Shown one piece after another: positions 29,035 through 38,128 of a stretch of 42,962 bases of DNA. Within the stretch, counting starts at the first letter, position 1. Each line of letters opens with the position of its first letter. The stretch lies in NCBI GenBank assembly GCA_003150515.1, contig QALW01000030.1, forward strand, positions 1 through 42,962. Direction: 5' to 3'. The stretch comes from Selenomonadales bacterium (GTDB taxonomy: Bacteria; Bacillota; Clostridia; Christensenellales; QALW01). Made by a program: the position numbers and the translations under genes. The notes under the pieces were generated by a model that was given only the letters and a program-made list of their open reading frames with translations, searched no databases and had not been told where the DNA came from.

Positions 29035-29585
29035 CTCTTTTAAAACCGAACGGCGAAAGCAGAACCGTGTGGGCAGACATTCAAAGCGTAAAGCGTTCGG
29101 AATTCTATGCCGGTCTTACAGCGGGAGTTAATCTTTCTAATTCATTTAAAATATATTCGGAAGAGTATATGGGAGAACCGGCATTGAGCTTTGACGGGCG
29201 CTTTTATATGGTTGAGCGCGTTTATTCCGGCGGCAGCGATTGGACGGAGCTTAACTGTTCTGAGCTTAATCAGAAGTGCCTTATACGTCAACGACTCCGC
29301 GGCGGAGACGGATTAGAGAATCCGAGATATTCGGATTGGTCGGTGCCCGTTCCGTGCGCTGTTTTTATTTCGGGCGCAATGCCGCAGCAGGTGCAGGATG
29401 TTAAAGCCGGGGTGTTAAGCGCTGATATTGATGTAAAGGTAACAATTATGTTTAGAAACATACAGCCGTATGATCAGCTTTGCATAAATAAGCGGTATTT
29501 TGAGATATCGTATATAAAGGATATAGGGCTGCGCGGGGTTTGGCTGGAATTGTACTGCAAGGAGGTAAATGCAAATGACGCTTGA
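29013..29585 (+). CDS. head-closure/stopper protein, probably two domains
   Basis: 190 aa, TTG start after GAGGGTGG. Residues 1-90 (FSDQITLLKP, SFKIYSEEYMGEPALSFDGR) look like a head-tail joining beta-barrel; 100-190 (PCAVFISGAMPQQVQDVK, YDQLCINKRYFEISYI) look like a second such domain. Longer than the usual about 110 aa. Confidence 0.72.
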   Translation: MYFSDQITLLKPNGESRTVWADIQSVKRSEFYAGLTAGVNLSNSFKIYSEEYMGEPALSFDGRFYMVERVYSGGSDWTELNCSELNQKCLIRQRLRGGDGLENPRYSDWSVPVPCAVFISGAMPQQVQDVKAGVLSADIDVKVTIMFRNIQPYDQLCINKRYFEISYIKDIGLRGVWLELYCKEVNANDA

Positions 29586-29892
29586 AGAATTTAAACTGGC
29601 AATTATAGACGGCGGTTTTGAACGCGTCTATTATGGCAGTACGGATTCCAGGCCTTCCGCGCCTTATGTTATTATAGAACAGATTAGGGAAAGAGTTCAG
29701 CATGCCAATAATGTCCCTGTTTTGCGTATAAAATATATCCTTGTTTCTCTTTATACCGCTAAAAAGGATATAGAAACAGAAAAGCGCCTGACTGAAATAT
29801 TAAAAACCAGCGCTAAGGGCTACAGGATGGACGGCTTTTATGATGAGGATAGTAAAATGTACGTTCAGGAATACGAGGTGATTCTCATTTGA
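29575..29892 (+). CDS. tail completion/minor capsid protein
   Basis: 105 aa from ATG 29575, 9 bp after AAGGAGG. GFERVYYGSTDSRPSAPYVI and VLRIKYILVSLYTAKKDIET match the small gp8/tail-terminator-like proteins in this position. Overlaps next gene by 4 bp. Confidence 0.72.
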   Translation: MTLEEFKLAIIDGGFERVYYGSTDSRPSAPYVIIEQIRERVQHANNVPVLRIKYILVSLYTAKKDIETEKRLTEILKTSAKGYRMDGFYDEDSKMYVQEYEVILI

Positions 29893-30269
29893 TAAAAGTC
29901 GAAGCGGATGAAATAGACCGTGTCATATCAGAGGTTATAAGGCAAGAATTAAATAAAATCAGGCAGGAAGAGGATGGGCAGCTGAATATTTTAAGCGAGG
30001 AGCTGGCCTCTAATTTAAGGCTTGCGAGCCCTAAAAGCAACGGGCGAAGCCGCCATTATGCAAACGGATGGCGCAAAAGGATAGATAGGATAGCCGGATA
30101 TAATATTTATGTGGTTTATAATAAAAGCAAGCCCAGACTGACGCATATTCTTGAAAAGGGCACTATGCCCAGGAAGACGTTAAAAGGCTATAGCCGGGGC
30201 AGCGGTACGGCTATCCCGCATATCCAAAAAGAAACAGAAAAAATATATGAAAAATTAATACGGAGGTAA
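29889..30269 (+). CDS. HK97 gp10-like tail-joining protein
   Basis: 126 aa, TTG start inside TTGA overlap. RLASPKSNGRSRHYANGWRK and LTHILEKGTMPRK are the typical signature of HK97 gp10 family proteins, with C-terminal IPHIQKETEKIYEKL. Confidence 0.87.
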   Translation: MIKVEADEIDRVISEVIRQELNKIRQEEDGQLNILSEELASNLRLASPKSNGRSRHYANGWRKRIDRIAGYNIYVVYNKSKPRLTHILEKGTMPRKTLKGYSRGSGTAIPHIQKETEKIYEKLIRR

Positions 30270-30273
30270 AAAA

Positions 30274-30894
30274 ATGAGCAATACTCAAGCAGCCGGCTAT
30301 CATGGCGCGGCAAACGGTAAATATGTAGCAGTGGGAGAAACTTCAAGCACGCCGGTAAGCATTCCCTATATAACGGCAGTTTCCCTCGCTCCTATTCTTT
30401 CTTCGACAGACCAGTATGCCAACAACAGACTTGTGTTACAGATTCCCAAGGATAACGGCTACGACGGAGAGTTAGGGACGACTGCTCCCGATCCGGGCCT
30501 GGAGAAGGCTTTAGGATATCTCATGGACGGCGAGGACGGCAAGATAAAGGCGGACATGGTGACTTATAAGCGTGTGAATTTATATTACGAAATGCTTATG
30601 GAATATGAAAACCAAGCGGCGCAGGTGCGGAAAGTCTGGCTGTATAATGTGCAGATAGGCAAAGGAGAGGAAAACAGCAGCACAGATGCGGAAAGCGTTG
30701 AATTTGGAACATATGCTTATCCTATTCAGGTATACGGGACGCCTCTGCTTTCAGCCGAGGATACAGAATATATAGACGAAAACGGCATGCGGCGCATGGC
30801 GTATATGATTTATTCCGATCCTGGCGACAGCAATTACGCCGCTTTTGGAAATGCTGTTCCCGAAGCTATTCTCAAAGCACAGTCAGGGGGCTGA
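30274..30894 (+). CDS. major tail tube protein, phi13 family
   Basis: 206 aa. YITAVSLAPILSSTDQYANN, NGYDGELGTTAPDPGLEKAL and VEFGTYAYPIQVYGTPL fit the phi13-type major tail proteins. Polymerises around the tape measure. Terminator follows at 30904. Confidence 0.88.
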   Translation: MSNTQAAGYHGAANGKYVAVGETSSTPVSIPYITAVSLAPILSSTDQYANNRLVLQIPKDNGYDGELGTTAPDPGLEKALGYLMDGEDGKIKADMVTYKRVNLYYEMLMEYENQAAQVRKVWLYNVQIGKGEENSSTDAESVEFGTYAYPIQVYGTPLLSAEDTEYIDENGMRRMAYMIYSDPGDSNYAAFGNAVPEAILKAQSGG

Positions 30895-30903
30895 TAAAAA
30901 CTT

Positions 30904-30930
30904 ATGGCCCCGGTAAAACGGGGCCATTTT
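30904..30930 (+). terminator. terminator after the major tail gene
   Basis: 9-bp stem ATGGCCCCG/CGGGGCCAT (30904-30912 with 30919-30927) and four Ts. It would reduce transcription into downstream tail genes after the abundant tube protein. Confidence 0.78.
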
Positions 30931-30934
30931 CCCC

Positions 30935-30963
30935 CTTGAATTGTTAAAATATTCATGATATAA
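30935..30963 (+). promoter_or_regulatory. promoter of the extra gene at 30986
   Basis: TTGAAT, 17-bp spacer, TATAAT (last hexamer at about 30958-30963), starting 5 bp after the terminator and about 23 bp before the ATG. Confidence 0.68.
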
Positions 30964-30985
30964 TATTTTAAAAGGGGGGCTGAAT

Positions 30986-31393
30986 ATGAAAAAGAATCGT
31001 ACAGTTTCTGACGTTAACCAGGCTGAAGCTGAAATGGAGGAACAGAGTGAAATAATGATATCTCCAAACATAAAAAGCAGCGCGTCAGACGCGCGAACAG
31101 ATTTAAAGGAAGATTTAAATAATACGCCCACGCGGGATTATTTATATGATATCCTTATAGAATTGAAGGAGCAGGGCATAAAACGGCAGATAATGGATAA
31201 CAATACGCCTACGCGGGATTATTTGCATGATATTCTCATGGAATTGAGGGAGCAGAGCGCAAAACAGCAGACAATAAAAAAATGTTTGGTATTTTTTACT
31301 GTTCTGACTGTTATTTCGTTAGTAGCAGGTCTTATTGTTTATATTCGTATCAATAATATTATTAACGATATTCCTGCTTTTGGCCGTTATTGA
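30986..31393 (+). CDS. membrane-anchored repeat protein, probable moron
   Basis: 135 aa. N-terminal disordered part, two 27-residue repeats (from Asn45 and Asn72: NNTPTRDYLYDILIELKEQ and NNTPTRDYLHDILMELREQ) likely to form amphipathic helices, and one membrane helix (about 100-121, CLVFFTVLTVISLVAGLIVY). It interrupts the conserved order tail tube - tail chaperone and has its own promoter and terminator. Such independent units (morons) often alter the lysogen. AAAGGGGGG ribosome site. Confidence 0.75.
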   Translation: MKKNRTVSDVNQAEAEMEEQSEIMISPNIKSSASDARTDLKEDLNNTPTRDYLYDILIELKEQGIKRQIMDNNTPTRDYLHDILMELREQSAKQQTIKKCLVFFTVLTVISLVAGLIVYIRINNIINDIPAFGRY

Positions 31394-31440
31394 TTAAGAA
31401 AGGATTTCATAGCTGCAGCAATGCTAAGAATGAATATAGA

Positions 31441-31467
31441 AAAACGCTCTGTACAGGGCGTTTTTTT
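31441..31467 (+). terminator. terminator of the moron
   Basis: 8-bp stem ACGCTCTG/CAGGGCGT with one G-U, nearly loopless, followed by seven Ts (31461-31467). Confidence 0.8.
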
Positions 31468-31485
31468 AATATAAAGGAGCGCCGC

Positions 31486-31977
31486 ATGTATATAATGCTG
31501 GGGAAAAATGAATATGAACTGGACAGTTCGGCAATGACTCTTATAAAATATCGGGCTCGCTACGGCGAGTCTTTTTTAAATTTGTTTCTCAAACACGCGA
31601 GGATTTCTGAGCTAATTCCCGCGTGGGAAAGGCTGATATATATTGCAATTGTAGGCGTAAAGCCGAGATATGACGTATATCAGGAGTTTATAAAAAATGA
31701 TATGGCCGGCTTTTTAACGGCAGCGGCAGAATTTCAGCATGAATTAATGCGTTGCCCGGGAGGCGGCATCAATCATAACAAAAATAAAGGGCGTGCAAAT
31801 GATATTGATGAGCTGCAAATTCTGGCCCTGTGCGCGGATTTGCCTGAATATGCCGTGAGTATGTTCTGTATATTCGATTTGCTCAAGCTCATTTCGCAAT
31901 CCAAAGGTTATGTGAGTACAAAAAAGAAATACAGAAAAATGAGCGCTGACGAAATACGAAAATTGTACGGAGGTTAA
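31486..31977 (+). CDS. tail assembly chaperone, apparently fused gpG-gpT
   Basis: 163 aa from ATG 31486 (AAAGGAG 7 bp upstream; the longer frame crosses the moron terminator). Residues 1-95 (LDSSAMTLIKYRARYGESFL, FLTAAAEFQHELMR) look gpG-like; after a GGGINHNKNKGRAN linker, 108-163 (DELQILALCADLPEYAVSMF, KKYRKMSADEIRKLYGG) look gpT-like. Siphophages usually join these by a programmed frameshift; here one frame covers both and no canonical slippery heptamer in frame is seen. Confidence 0.72.
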   Translation: MYIMLGKNEYELDSSAMTLIKYRARYGESFLNLFLKHARISELIPAWERLIYIAIVGVKPRYDVYQEFIKNDMAGFLTAAAEFQHELMRCPGGGINHNKNKGRANDIDELQILALCADLPEYAVSMFCIFDLLKLISQSKGYVSTKKKYRKMSADEIRKLYGG

Positions 31978-31978
31978 T

Positions 31979-34864
31979 ATGTCCAATTATACAAAGGGTA
32001 TAGAAGTAGAACTTACTCTGGATGGGGAAAAAGTTATACAAGAGCTTAAGACTATAGATTCCCGTTTAATAACAATTCGTAAGGAATTAGGTCAGCTTAA
32101 ACAATCGCTTGAGGCGGAATGGGATATATCTAAATTTCAAAGAGCTCAGGAATTGGCTCAGCAATCAGTAGAGGATACTCAGGCTAAGGTAAATGCTCTA
32201 AAACAGCGGTTGGACGAATTAAACAGCTCGGCGCAGATTGATGACGACTTAGGAAAACAAATAGCGGAAGTCTCTAAAGAGCTGGCTTATGCGGAAAACG
32301 CTGCCCGTAAGGCCCAGGAGGAGCTGGAATCTCTTAACCGCATACGTTTGGATAAGCTCTCCTCTTCTATAAAGGAGGCGGGAGAAAATATCATAGATAT
32401 GGGTTCCAGCTTGACCTCAAAAGTAACTCTTCCTTTGATGGCTGCAGGAACGGCCGCAGTCAAATATGCAACGGATACGCAGGAAGCAATTAATAAAGTG
32501 GATGTATCCTTTGGGGAAAGCGCCGAAAATATAAAGCAATGGAGCGAAGTTACCCTTGAGGCTTACGGTATATCGCGTACTTCTGCTCTGGATATGGCTG
32601 CATATTTTGGAGATATGTCCACTTCTATGGGATTAACCCAGGCAAAAGCCGCGCAGATGTCCAAAGAAATAGTGGGCTGGATAGGGGATATATCTTCTTT
32701 TAAAAATGTTTCTTTAGATGTGGCTAAAACTGCTGCGTCCGCTATATGGACAGGAGAAACTGAGTCTATTAAGCAGCTGGGCGTAGTAATGACTGAAGCT
32801 AATCTTGAAGCCTATGCGCTTGCTAATGGATACGATAAGCTTTATAAGGAAATGAGTCAGGGCGAAAAGGTTATGCTGCGTTTTAACTATGTTATGGATT
32901 CGACTCAGAATGCTACCGGGGATTTTGCACGCACCTCAGACAATACTGCCAACCAGCTGCGCATATTGCAGGAAAGCCTCAAGGAATTAGCCGCCTCGTT
33001 TGGCGAGGAACTGCTGCCCATTATTCAGCCTATACTGCAGAATATCAATGATTTAATTCAAAAGTTTGCTTCTTTGGACGAGCAGACCAAGCAGAATATA
33101 GTGAGATGGGCTATAGCAGCTGCTACGCTGGGCCCTTTATTGAAAATAACGGGAGAGATGACTAAGGGGATAGGTTCCCTTATATCTTTGTTTCCTCTGC
33201 TTATAGCTAAGCTTAAAGCCAAGCAGGCGGCGGATGTTGGCGCGACGGCTTCTCAAAATGCTTTGAATGCCGCAATGAACGCTAATCCTATAATGCTTGT
33301 GGTGTCGGCGATAGGCTTTTTAATATCTATACTGGGGTCTCTGGCCGTAGCTAATTCCATTGCGCAGGATAGTACTGACCGCTTAATAGGCTCTACGCAG
33401 CGCCTGAGCGAAGAAACAAATGATGCCGTTCAGTCCATTGAGGAGGATACTACTGCTAAAATGACTGAACTGGCCATGATAGAGCAGCTGCTGCCCAAAA
33501 TAGAGGAATTAAATAATAAAACAAATCGGACGGCGAGCGAGCAGGAGCTGCTGAAAAGCATGGTCGCGCAGGTAAACGAAGTTATGCCGGGCTTAATTGG
33601 GGAAATTGACAGTGCAACCAATTCGTTTAACTTAAACACACAGGCTATAAGAAACAATATTGACGCTTATAAAGATTATCTGCAGGCGCAGTCTAAACAG
33701 CAAATTGCGCAGGAAAAATATAAAGCTGCGGCTGAGGCTGATTTAAATATAAATGATATTGAGAAAGAGCTTAGACAGCTATATGATAAAGGGATAGGCG
33801 GAAAAATATTAAAAGAATACGGACAGGATTATTATGAAAAGGCGTTTTCTGAATTTAAAGTTGATCCAATCCGTGTTTTAGAACGCAATTCAAGCTTTTT
33901 AGAAAATGTCGGTAATGCGGCCAGCGTAATGTGGGGTTCTGTTTTCGGAGATCCTATTACAGATGCAATGCATCTTGCAGATGAGCTGCGCGAAGCTCAG
34001 AAAGAAGCGGATAAACTGAGAAGTGATGCGGACGGCTTGCTTGAAGAACTCAAGAACGACGCTTCTTTGAGTTATAACGGCCCTGGCGTGTCGGAAACAG
34101 ATACTGTTGGCGGAAAAAGCGGCGGGGAAACTCTTTCGGACGTATATCAGGATGAACGAAACCAATTACGTCATATGCGTAATATGGGCATATATGAAGA
34201 TGAACAGTATTATAATAAATTACTTGCTTTAAAAAGGAAATATGCCGCTGACTTGGCTCAGGATGAGCTTTGGAGCTTAGAAGAGGAAATATATAATCTT
34301 AGTCAAACTATTTATAAAGCACGGCAAAAGGCTCTTGAGGAACAGATTGCTGCCGAAAAAGAACGTATCAGCGATTTAAAAAGTGAATATGAGGAATTTA
34401 CAAATGAAATTATATCGCTAGCTCAGGAGGCGGCGGAGGAAAAAATAAAGGCTATTGAGGAAGAAGTAGCGGCGAGAAATAAACTGCTGGAGCAGCAGAA
34501 ATTAGAAAAGCAGCTTGAACAAGCGCAGGCAAAACTGTCCTATGAGCGGGACGCCGAAAATCGAAGCGAACTGCAAAAGGAAATAGCGCGTCTGCAAAAA
34601 GAAGTAGAAGAGCAGAAGTATCAAGCCTCCATAGAAGCGCAGAAGGAAGCTATTCAGGCGGAGGTTGAGCAGTTAAAGCTTAATGCGGCTGCTATAGTGG
34701 AACAGTTTAATAAGGCCATAGATCCGACTGGCATAACTCAAGCTCCGGCATATAATAACACAACTATTCAGAGTTCCATTAATCTTGCTCAACCTAATAT
34801 GACTCCGGCGCAGCTTGAAGCCGTTATAAAAAAGGTCTTTGATGATTTGATAAAGCAGGTGTGA
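31979..34864 (+). CDS. tail tape measure protein
   Basis: 961 aa. N-terminal coiled coil (about 15-120), a conserved TP901-like core (about 160-330: AINKVDVSFGESAENIKQWS, AMSKEIVGWIGDISSF-like), a hydrophobic pair around 440-470 (IMLVVSAIGFLISILGSLAV), and a long Glu/Lys/Gln-rich coiled coil (about 770-915). At about 0.15 nm per residue the predicted tail is about 144 nm. Confidence 0.95.
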   Translation: MSNYTKGIEVELTLDGEKVIQELKTIDSRLITIRKELGQLKQSLEAEWDISKFQRAQELAQQSVEDTQAKVNALKQRLDELNSSAQIDDDLGKQIAEVSKELAYAENAARKAQEELESLNRIRLDKLSSSIKEAGENIIDMGSSLTSKVTLPLMAAGTAAVKYATDTQEAINKVDVSFGESAENIKQWSEVTLEAYGISRTSALDMAAYFGDMSTSMGLTQAKAAQMSKEIVGWIGDISSFKNVSLDVAKTAASAIWTGETESIKQLGVVMTEANLEAYALANGYDKLYKEMSQGEKVMLRFNYVMDSTQNATGDFARTSDNTANQLRILQESLKELAASFGEELLPIIQPILQNINDLIQKFASLDEQTKQNIVRWAIAAATLGPLLKITGEMTKGIGSLISLFPLLIAKLKAKQAADVGATASQNALNAAMNANPIMLVVSAIGFLISILGSLAVANSIAQDSTDRLIGSTQRLSEETNDAVQSIEEDTTAKMTELAMIEQLLPKIEELNNKTNRTASEQELLKSMVAQVNEVMPGLIGEIDSATNSFNLNTQAIRNNIDAYKDYLQAQSKQQIAQEKYKAAAEADLNINDIEKELRQLYDKGIGGKILKEYGQDYYEKAFSEFKVDPIRVLERNSSFLENVGNAASVMWGSVFGDPITDAMHLADELREAQKEADKLRSDADGLLEELKNDASLSYNGPGVSETDTVGGKSGGETLSDVYQDERNQLRHMRNMGIYEDEQYYNKLLALKRKYAADLAQDELWSLEEEIYNLSQTIYKARQKALEEQIAAEKERISDLKSEYEEFTNEIISLAQEAAEEKIKAIEEEVAARNKLLEQQKLEKQLEQAQAKLSYERDAENRSELQKEIARLQKEVEEQKYQASIEAQKEAIQAEVEQLKLNAAAIVEQFNKAIDPTGITQAPAYNNTTIQSSINLAQPNMTPAQLEAVIKKVFDDLIKQV

Positions 34865-34866
34865 TA

Positions 34867-35754
34867 ATGATAACGTATATGAATCAATGCGGAAAGGTAA
34901 CTTTTCATGAGGCAGATATTCAAAAAGCCTTCTTATATGACTCTGCCAGCTTTTCAGCGGTTAAACAGGGACGGTTTAATACTCAGACTACGGCGCTTAT
35001 TGATGGCACAAGCACATATGACGCGGCTTTAAGCGGGACGCAGATAAGATGGGACGGGCGCATTCTTTTATATAATTTAGAGCCGGTACTGTTTTCGGAA
35101 AAACGTTTGTCCAGAGTTAAAGGATGGTTGGGAGATATTTTTAATCCTAAAATATCGGGAGAACTGCATTATATTAATGCTAACGGTCAATATATAATGC
35201 GAAATGTCAGAGCCACAGCACCTCCTACATTTGGGGAATATGTTAATGGCACCATTGCCGTAAAATTTGAACTTCAGTCTGATGAATGGTATTGGGAGGC
35301 GCTGGAATCCCGAAAGGCAGTACTGGGCGTATATAGCGGCGGGTTTACTTTGCCTTTCAGCTTTCCAATAAAATTCGGTAAGTATTGGCAATATAAAATA
35401 AGCATTTATAATGATAGCAATTATAATATTTATCCTCAGGTGATTCTCAATGCGCAAAATACTCTTTCTACGCTTAGGAATCTTACTACAAATAGTTATA
35501 TCAAAATGACTAAGCCTATTGACCAAGGCTGCCGAATGGTTATTCAAACGTCGCCTAAGATTTACAGCGCCGGTATATATAAATGGGAAAATGAACAATG
35601 GTTGTTTTCGCAGGATGCCAGCGCTTATTTGAGCATAGACAGCGGGGACTTTGCGTTAATCCCTGGAACAAATAATATATCTCTTGAAAACGGCGCGCCT
35701 GGAAAGACGCCTAGTGCCGAAATAGAATACAGAAAGATATATATGGAGGTTTGA
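34867..35754 (+). CDS. distal tail protein (Dit)
   Basis: 295 aa from ATG 34867 (GTG 34861 is in frame and overlaps the tape measure stop). CGKVTFHEADIQKAFLYD, WLGDIFNPKISGELHYINAN and EIEYRKIYMEV fit Dit proteins, the hub linking tail tube and tip. Confidence 0.82.
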   Translation: MITYMNQCGKVTFHEADIQKAFLYDSASFSAVKQGRFNTQTTALIDGTSTYDAALSGTQIRWDGRILLYNLEPVLFSEKRLSRVKGWLGDIFNPKISGELHYINANGQYIMRNVRATAPPTFGEYVNGTIAVKFELQSDEWYWEALESRKAVLGVYSGGFTLPFSFPIKFGKYWQYKISIYNDSNYNIYPQVILNAQNTLSTLRNLTTNSYIKMTKPIDQGCRMVIQTSPKIYSAGIYKWENEQWLFSQDASAYLSIDSGDFALIPGTNNISLENGAPGKTPSAEIEYRKIYMEV

Positions 35755-35755
35755 T

Positions 35756-36859
35756 ATGGAGGTGAGAATCTATGAATATTTAAATTCGTTAATTCCCAGA
35801 GGAATTACATATCAAGCGAAAGGCAGTTATACGAAACGATTTTATGATGCCGGAGATTTTGATATCTCCATACCCGCATATGAAGAATATGCGTTTCAGC
35901 TTGTTCCGGGCAGACTGATTAATATAGACAAGCATTTCTGGGGAGTAATTCAAAATACCAATATTACGCGCGGAAGCGGATCGGTTATAAGGGCTACGGG
36001 CAAATGTCTTAAAATATGGCTGGACTGGAGAATTACTGTGCCCGACGATATAGGAGATGCGAGAGCGCCGGCTGGATACAGTTCCTGTGCCGGGAGCAGT
36101 GAAAAAGTAATGAAGTATTATGTTAAGAGAAATTTGGCGGAACCGGCGTATGAATATCGGGTAATCCCTGGTCTATATGTTTCTGAGGATATGGGACGGG
36201 GACTAAAGGATGATGCGTATTATTCCAGATTCGAAAGCGTTCTGGAGGTCGAAAAGAAGCTGGGCGAACGGGCAAAGCTTGGTTATGATATTAGTTTTGA
36301 TGGGGAAAATTTTGTCTTTGATGTCTTTGAAGGCATGGACAGAACTGCGGACCAGAAACTGATTAAGCCAGTTATTTTTTCAGTAGAGCGAGGGACTTTA
36401 TCCAGCTTTCAAAAGGCTGATGAAACGGGGCACGAAAAAACGGCCTTTTATTGTACGCGAGCAGGCGCTGAATTTGAAGATGAGGCATATACACAAACTT
36501 ATTATTTTGAGGAACAAACCGCCGGCCTAGCCAGGAAAGAAAAGCATTTGGATATAAGCATAACTACCGAGGGAGATCAATATGCCGAATTTGAGGAGCT
36601 TTCGCGGAAAAACATGGAGGAATACAAGCCTACTCAATCTTTTTCATGCGATATAACGCGGGAGAGCTACAGCTATTTGGCAGATTATGAAGTAGGCGAT
36701 TACGTTACCATCAAGGACAGTCTTACTGGCGTAACGGCGGACAGGCAGATTATTTCGGTTACAACGCAAACAGGAGATACGGCTGTGAGCTATAGCGCTG
36801 AATTCGGAGATACCCGAATAACCAGAATGGATATATTCAGACAAAGTTTGGGAGGTTGA
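35756..36859 (+). CDS. Gp37-like tail-tip (Tal-like) protein
   Basis: 367 aa. YKAKGSYTKRFYDAGDF-like opening, LINIDKHFWGVIQNTNITRG, and C-terminal YEVGDYVTIKDSLTGVTADR with ITVTTQTGD-like end are typical of siphovirus ReqiPepy6 Gp37-like proteins. Short version without a long fibre or peptidase tail. AUG 1 base after the Dit stop. Confidence 0.82.
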   Translation: MEVRIYEYLNSLIPRGITYQAKGSYTKRFYDAGDFDISIPAYEEYAFQLVPGRLINIDKHFWGVIQNTNITRGSGSVIRATGKCLKIWLDWRITVPDDIGDARAPAGYSSCAGSSEKVMKYYVKRNLAEPAYEYRVIPGLYVSEDMGRGLKDDAYYSRFESVLEVEKKLGERAKLGYDISFDGENFVFDVFEGMDRTADQKLIKPVIFSVERGTLSSFQKADETGHEKTAFYCTRAGAEFEDEAYTQTYYFEEQTAGLARKEKHLDISITTEGDQYAEFEELSRKNMEEYKPTQSFSCDITRESYSYLADYEVGDYVTIKDSLTGVTADRQIISVTTQTGDTAVSYSAEFGDTRITRMDIFRQSLGG

Positions 36860-36863
36860 TTTT

Positions 36864-38108
36864 ATGATTAGATATAATATGTTTGATGATACCGAAACGC
36901 AAAGCAATGTATATACTGCTCAGGATGTAGCAGAAAGAATGGCATCATTCGGCGACGGTGTCTGCGGAAATGATGAGCTTAAATGCAGTTGCACAGCATC
37001 TCAGGTAACTGTAAGCCCAGGGCGGGCATGGATAATGGGCTATTTTTATGAAAGCACGGAAAATCAAATTTTAACGGCGCCTGCAACATGGTATGCAATA
37101 GTGCTGCGCCTGGATTTATCGGCTGAAATTAAGATTCAGCCTGTTATAATTCAAAGCCAAGAAGATATAAAGGATACGTCTACATCACGAGATTTAATTC
37201 TGGCCTTAAATAACAGCGGTATCTTAAAAGATGTCAGGCTTTTCATAAATAAATCAGGAGCTAAAGATTATGATTATTTTATAACTACAGATAAAGGTAG
37301 CGCTGAGGCTCAAGCCCGTGCTGATTTTGTAGCCGAAACAGGTACGGATATGTTAAATGCTATAGCTATGTTTTTATATAGCGTTTCAGCAAGCAGCAAG
37401 GAAGCATGCACTCTGTTGCTGGATGCCGTTACTTTTACGGGCGCTGCAATCAGTCCCAGCAATAATATATATTGGCCTAAACGAAACACAGATATAATAA
37501 AAGGTTCAGGCAGGGCAACGGTATTGAATTTTACTAATACCTATTTTGATTCTTCTGAACTGGGCTCTGCTACATGGGAAAACCTGACTATCACCTTTCC
37601 AATTATGGGCACTACGCCTTCTACATATCTTAGCAGACCGCGTCCAGTTTTGAGAAATTGCTGGTTTAACCAAAGAACAGGACCTAACCTACATGCGACT
37701 GGAATCTATAAAGGCTACGAGGAATTTTATTTTGAAAACTGCATGCTTTCTTATGGCGAAGATGATGATACGGAAGAGCGCCCGTATACTAGTATATATC
37801 CTATAGAATTCAACAGCGATTCGCTCGGTCTATATTTAAATGATTATGTCAAGCCTGGTTTTTACCTTTTTAACCGGGCTGTATATGGAAACAGACCAAG
37901 CAATGATAGTGGCGAGGCTATTTTAAGCGGGTGGTTATATGTGCTTCGGCTTTATAATGAATTTGACGGAGCGGTAATAAGACAAATCTTTATAGATGGC
38001 ATGACAGATCCTACGGCTACCCAATCGTCTGAAGGAAGGATTTTTATAAGGACCAAGTTTGGCGAGAAAGATTGGTCGGCGTGGAAAGCACTGGATTTTA
38101 AGGCTTAG
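36864..38108 (+). CDS. tail fibre / baseplate protein with knob domain
   Basis: 414 aa. N-terminal attachment part (AERMASFGDGVCGNDELKCS, VSPGRAWIMGYFYE), a middle region with beta-helix-like strands (LRNCWFNQRTGPNLHATGIY) and a C-terminal pyocin-knob pattern (GWLYVLRLYNEFDGAVIRQI, RIFIRTKFGEKDWSAWKAL). Likely involved in host surface binding. Confidence 0.78.
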   Translation: MIRYNMFDDTETQSNVYTAQDVAERMASFGDGVCGNDELKCSCTASQVTVSPGRAWIMGYFYESTENQILTAPATWYAIVLRLDLSAEIKIQPVIIQSQEDIKDTSTSRDLILALNNSGILKDVRLFINKSGAKDYDYFITTDKGSAEAQARADFVAETGTDMLNAIAMFLYSVSASSKEACTLLLDAVTFTGAAISPSNNIYWPKRNTDIIKGSGRATVLNFTNTYFDSSELGSATWENLTITFPIMGTTPSTYLSRPRPVLRNCWFNQRTGPNLHATGIYKGYEEFYFENCMLSYGEDDDTEERPYTSIYPIEFNSDSLGLYLNDYVKPGFYLFNRAVYGNRPSNDSGEAILSGWLYVLRLYNEFDGAVIRQIFIDGMTDPTATQSSEGRIFIRTKFGEKDWSAWKALDFKA

Positions 38109-38128
38109 TTAAAGAATAGGGGTTTAGT

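Noticed and set aside
31390..31485. N-terminal extension of the tail chaperone frame
   Set aside because: It reads through the moron terminator; ATG 31486 has AAAGGAG upstream.
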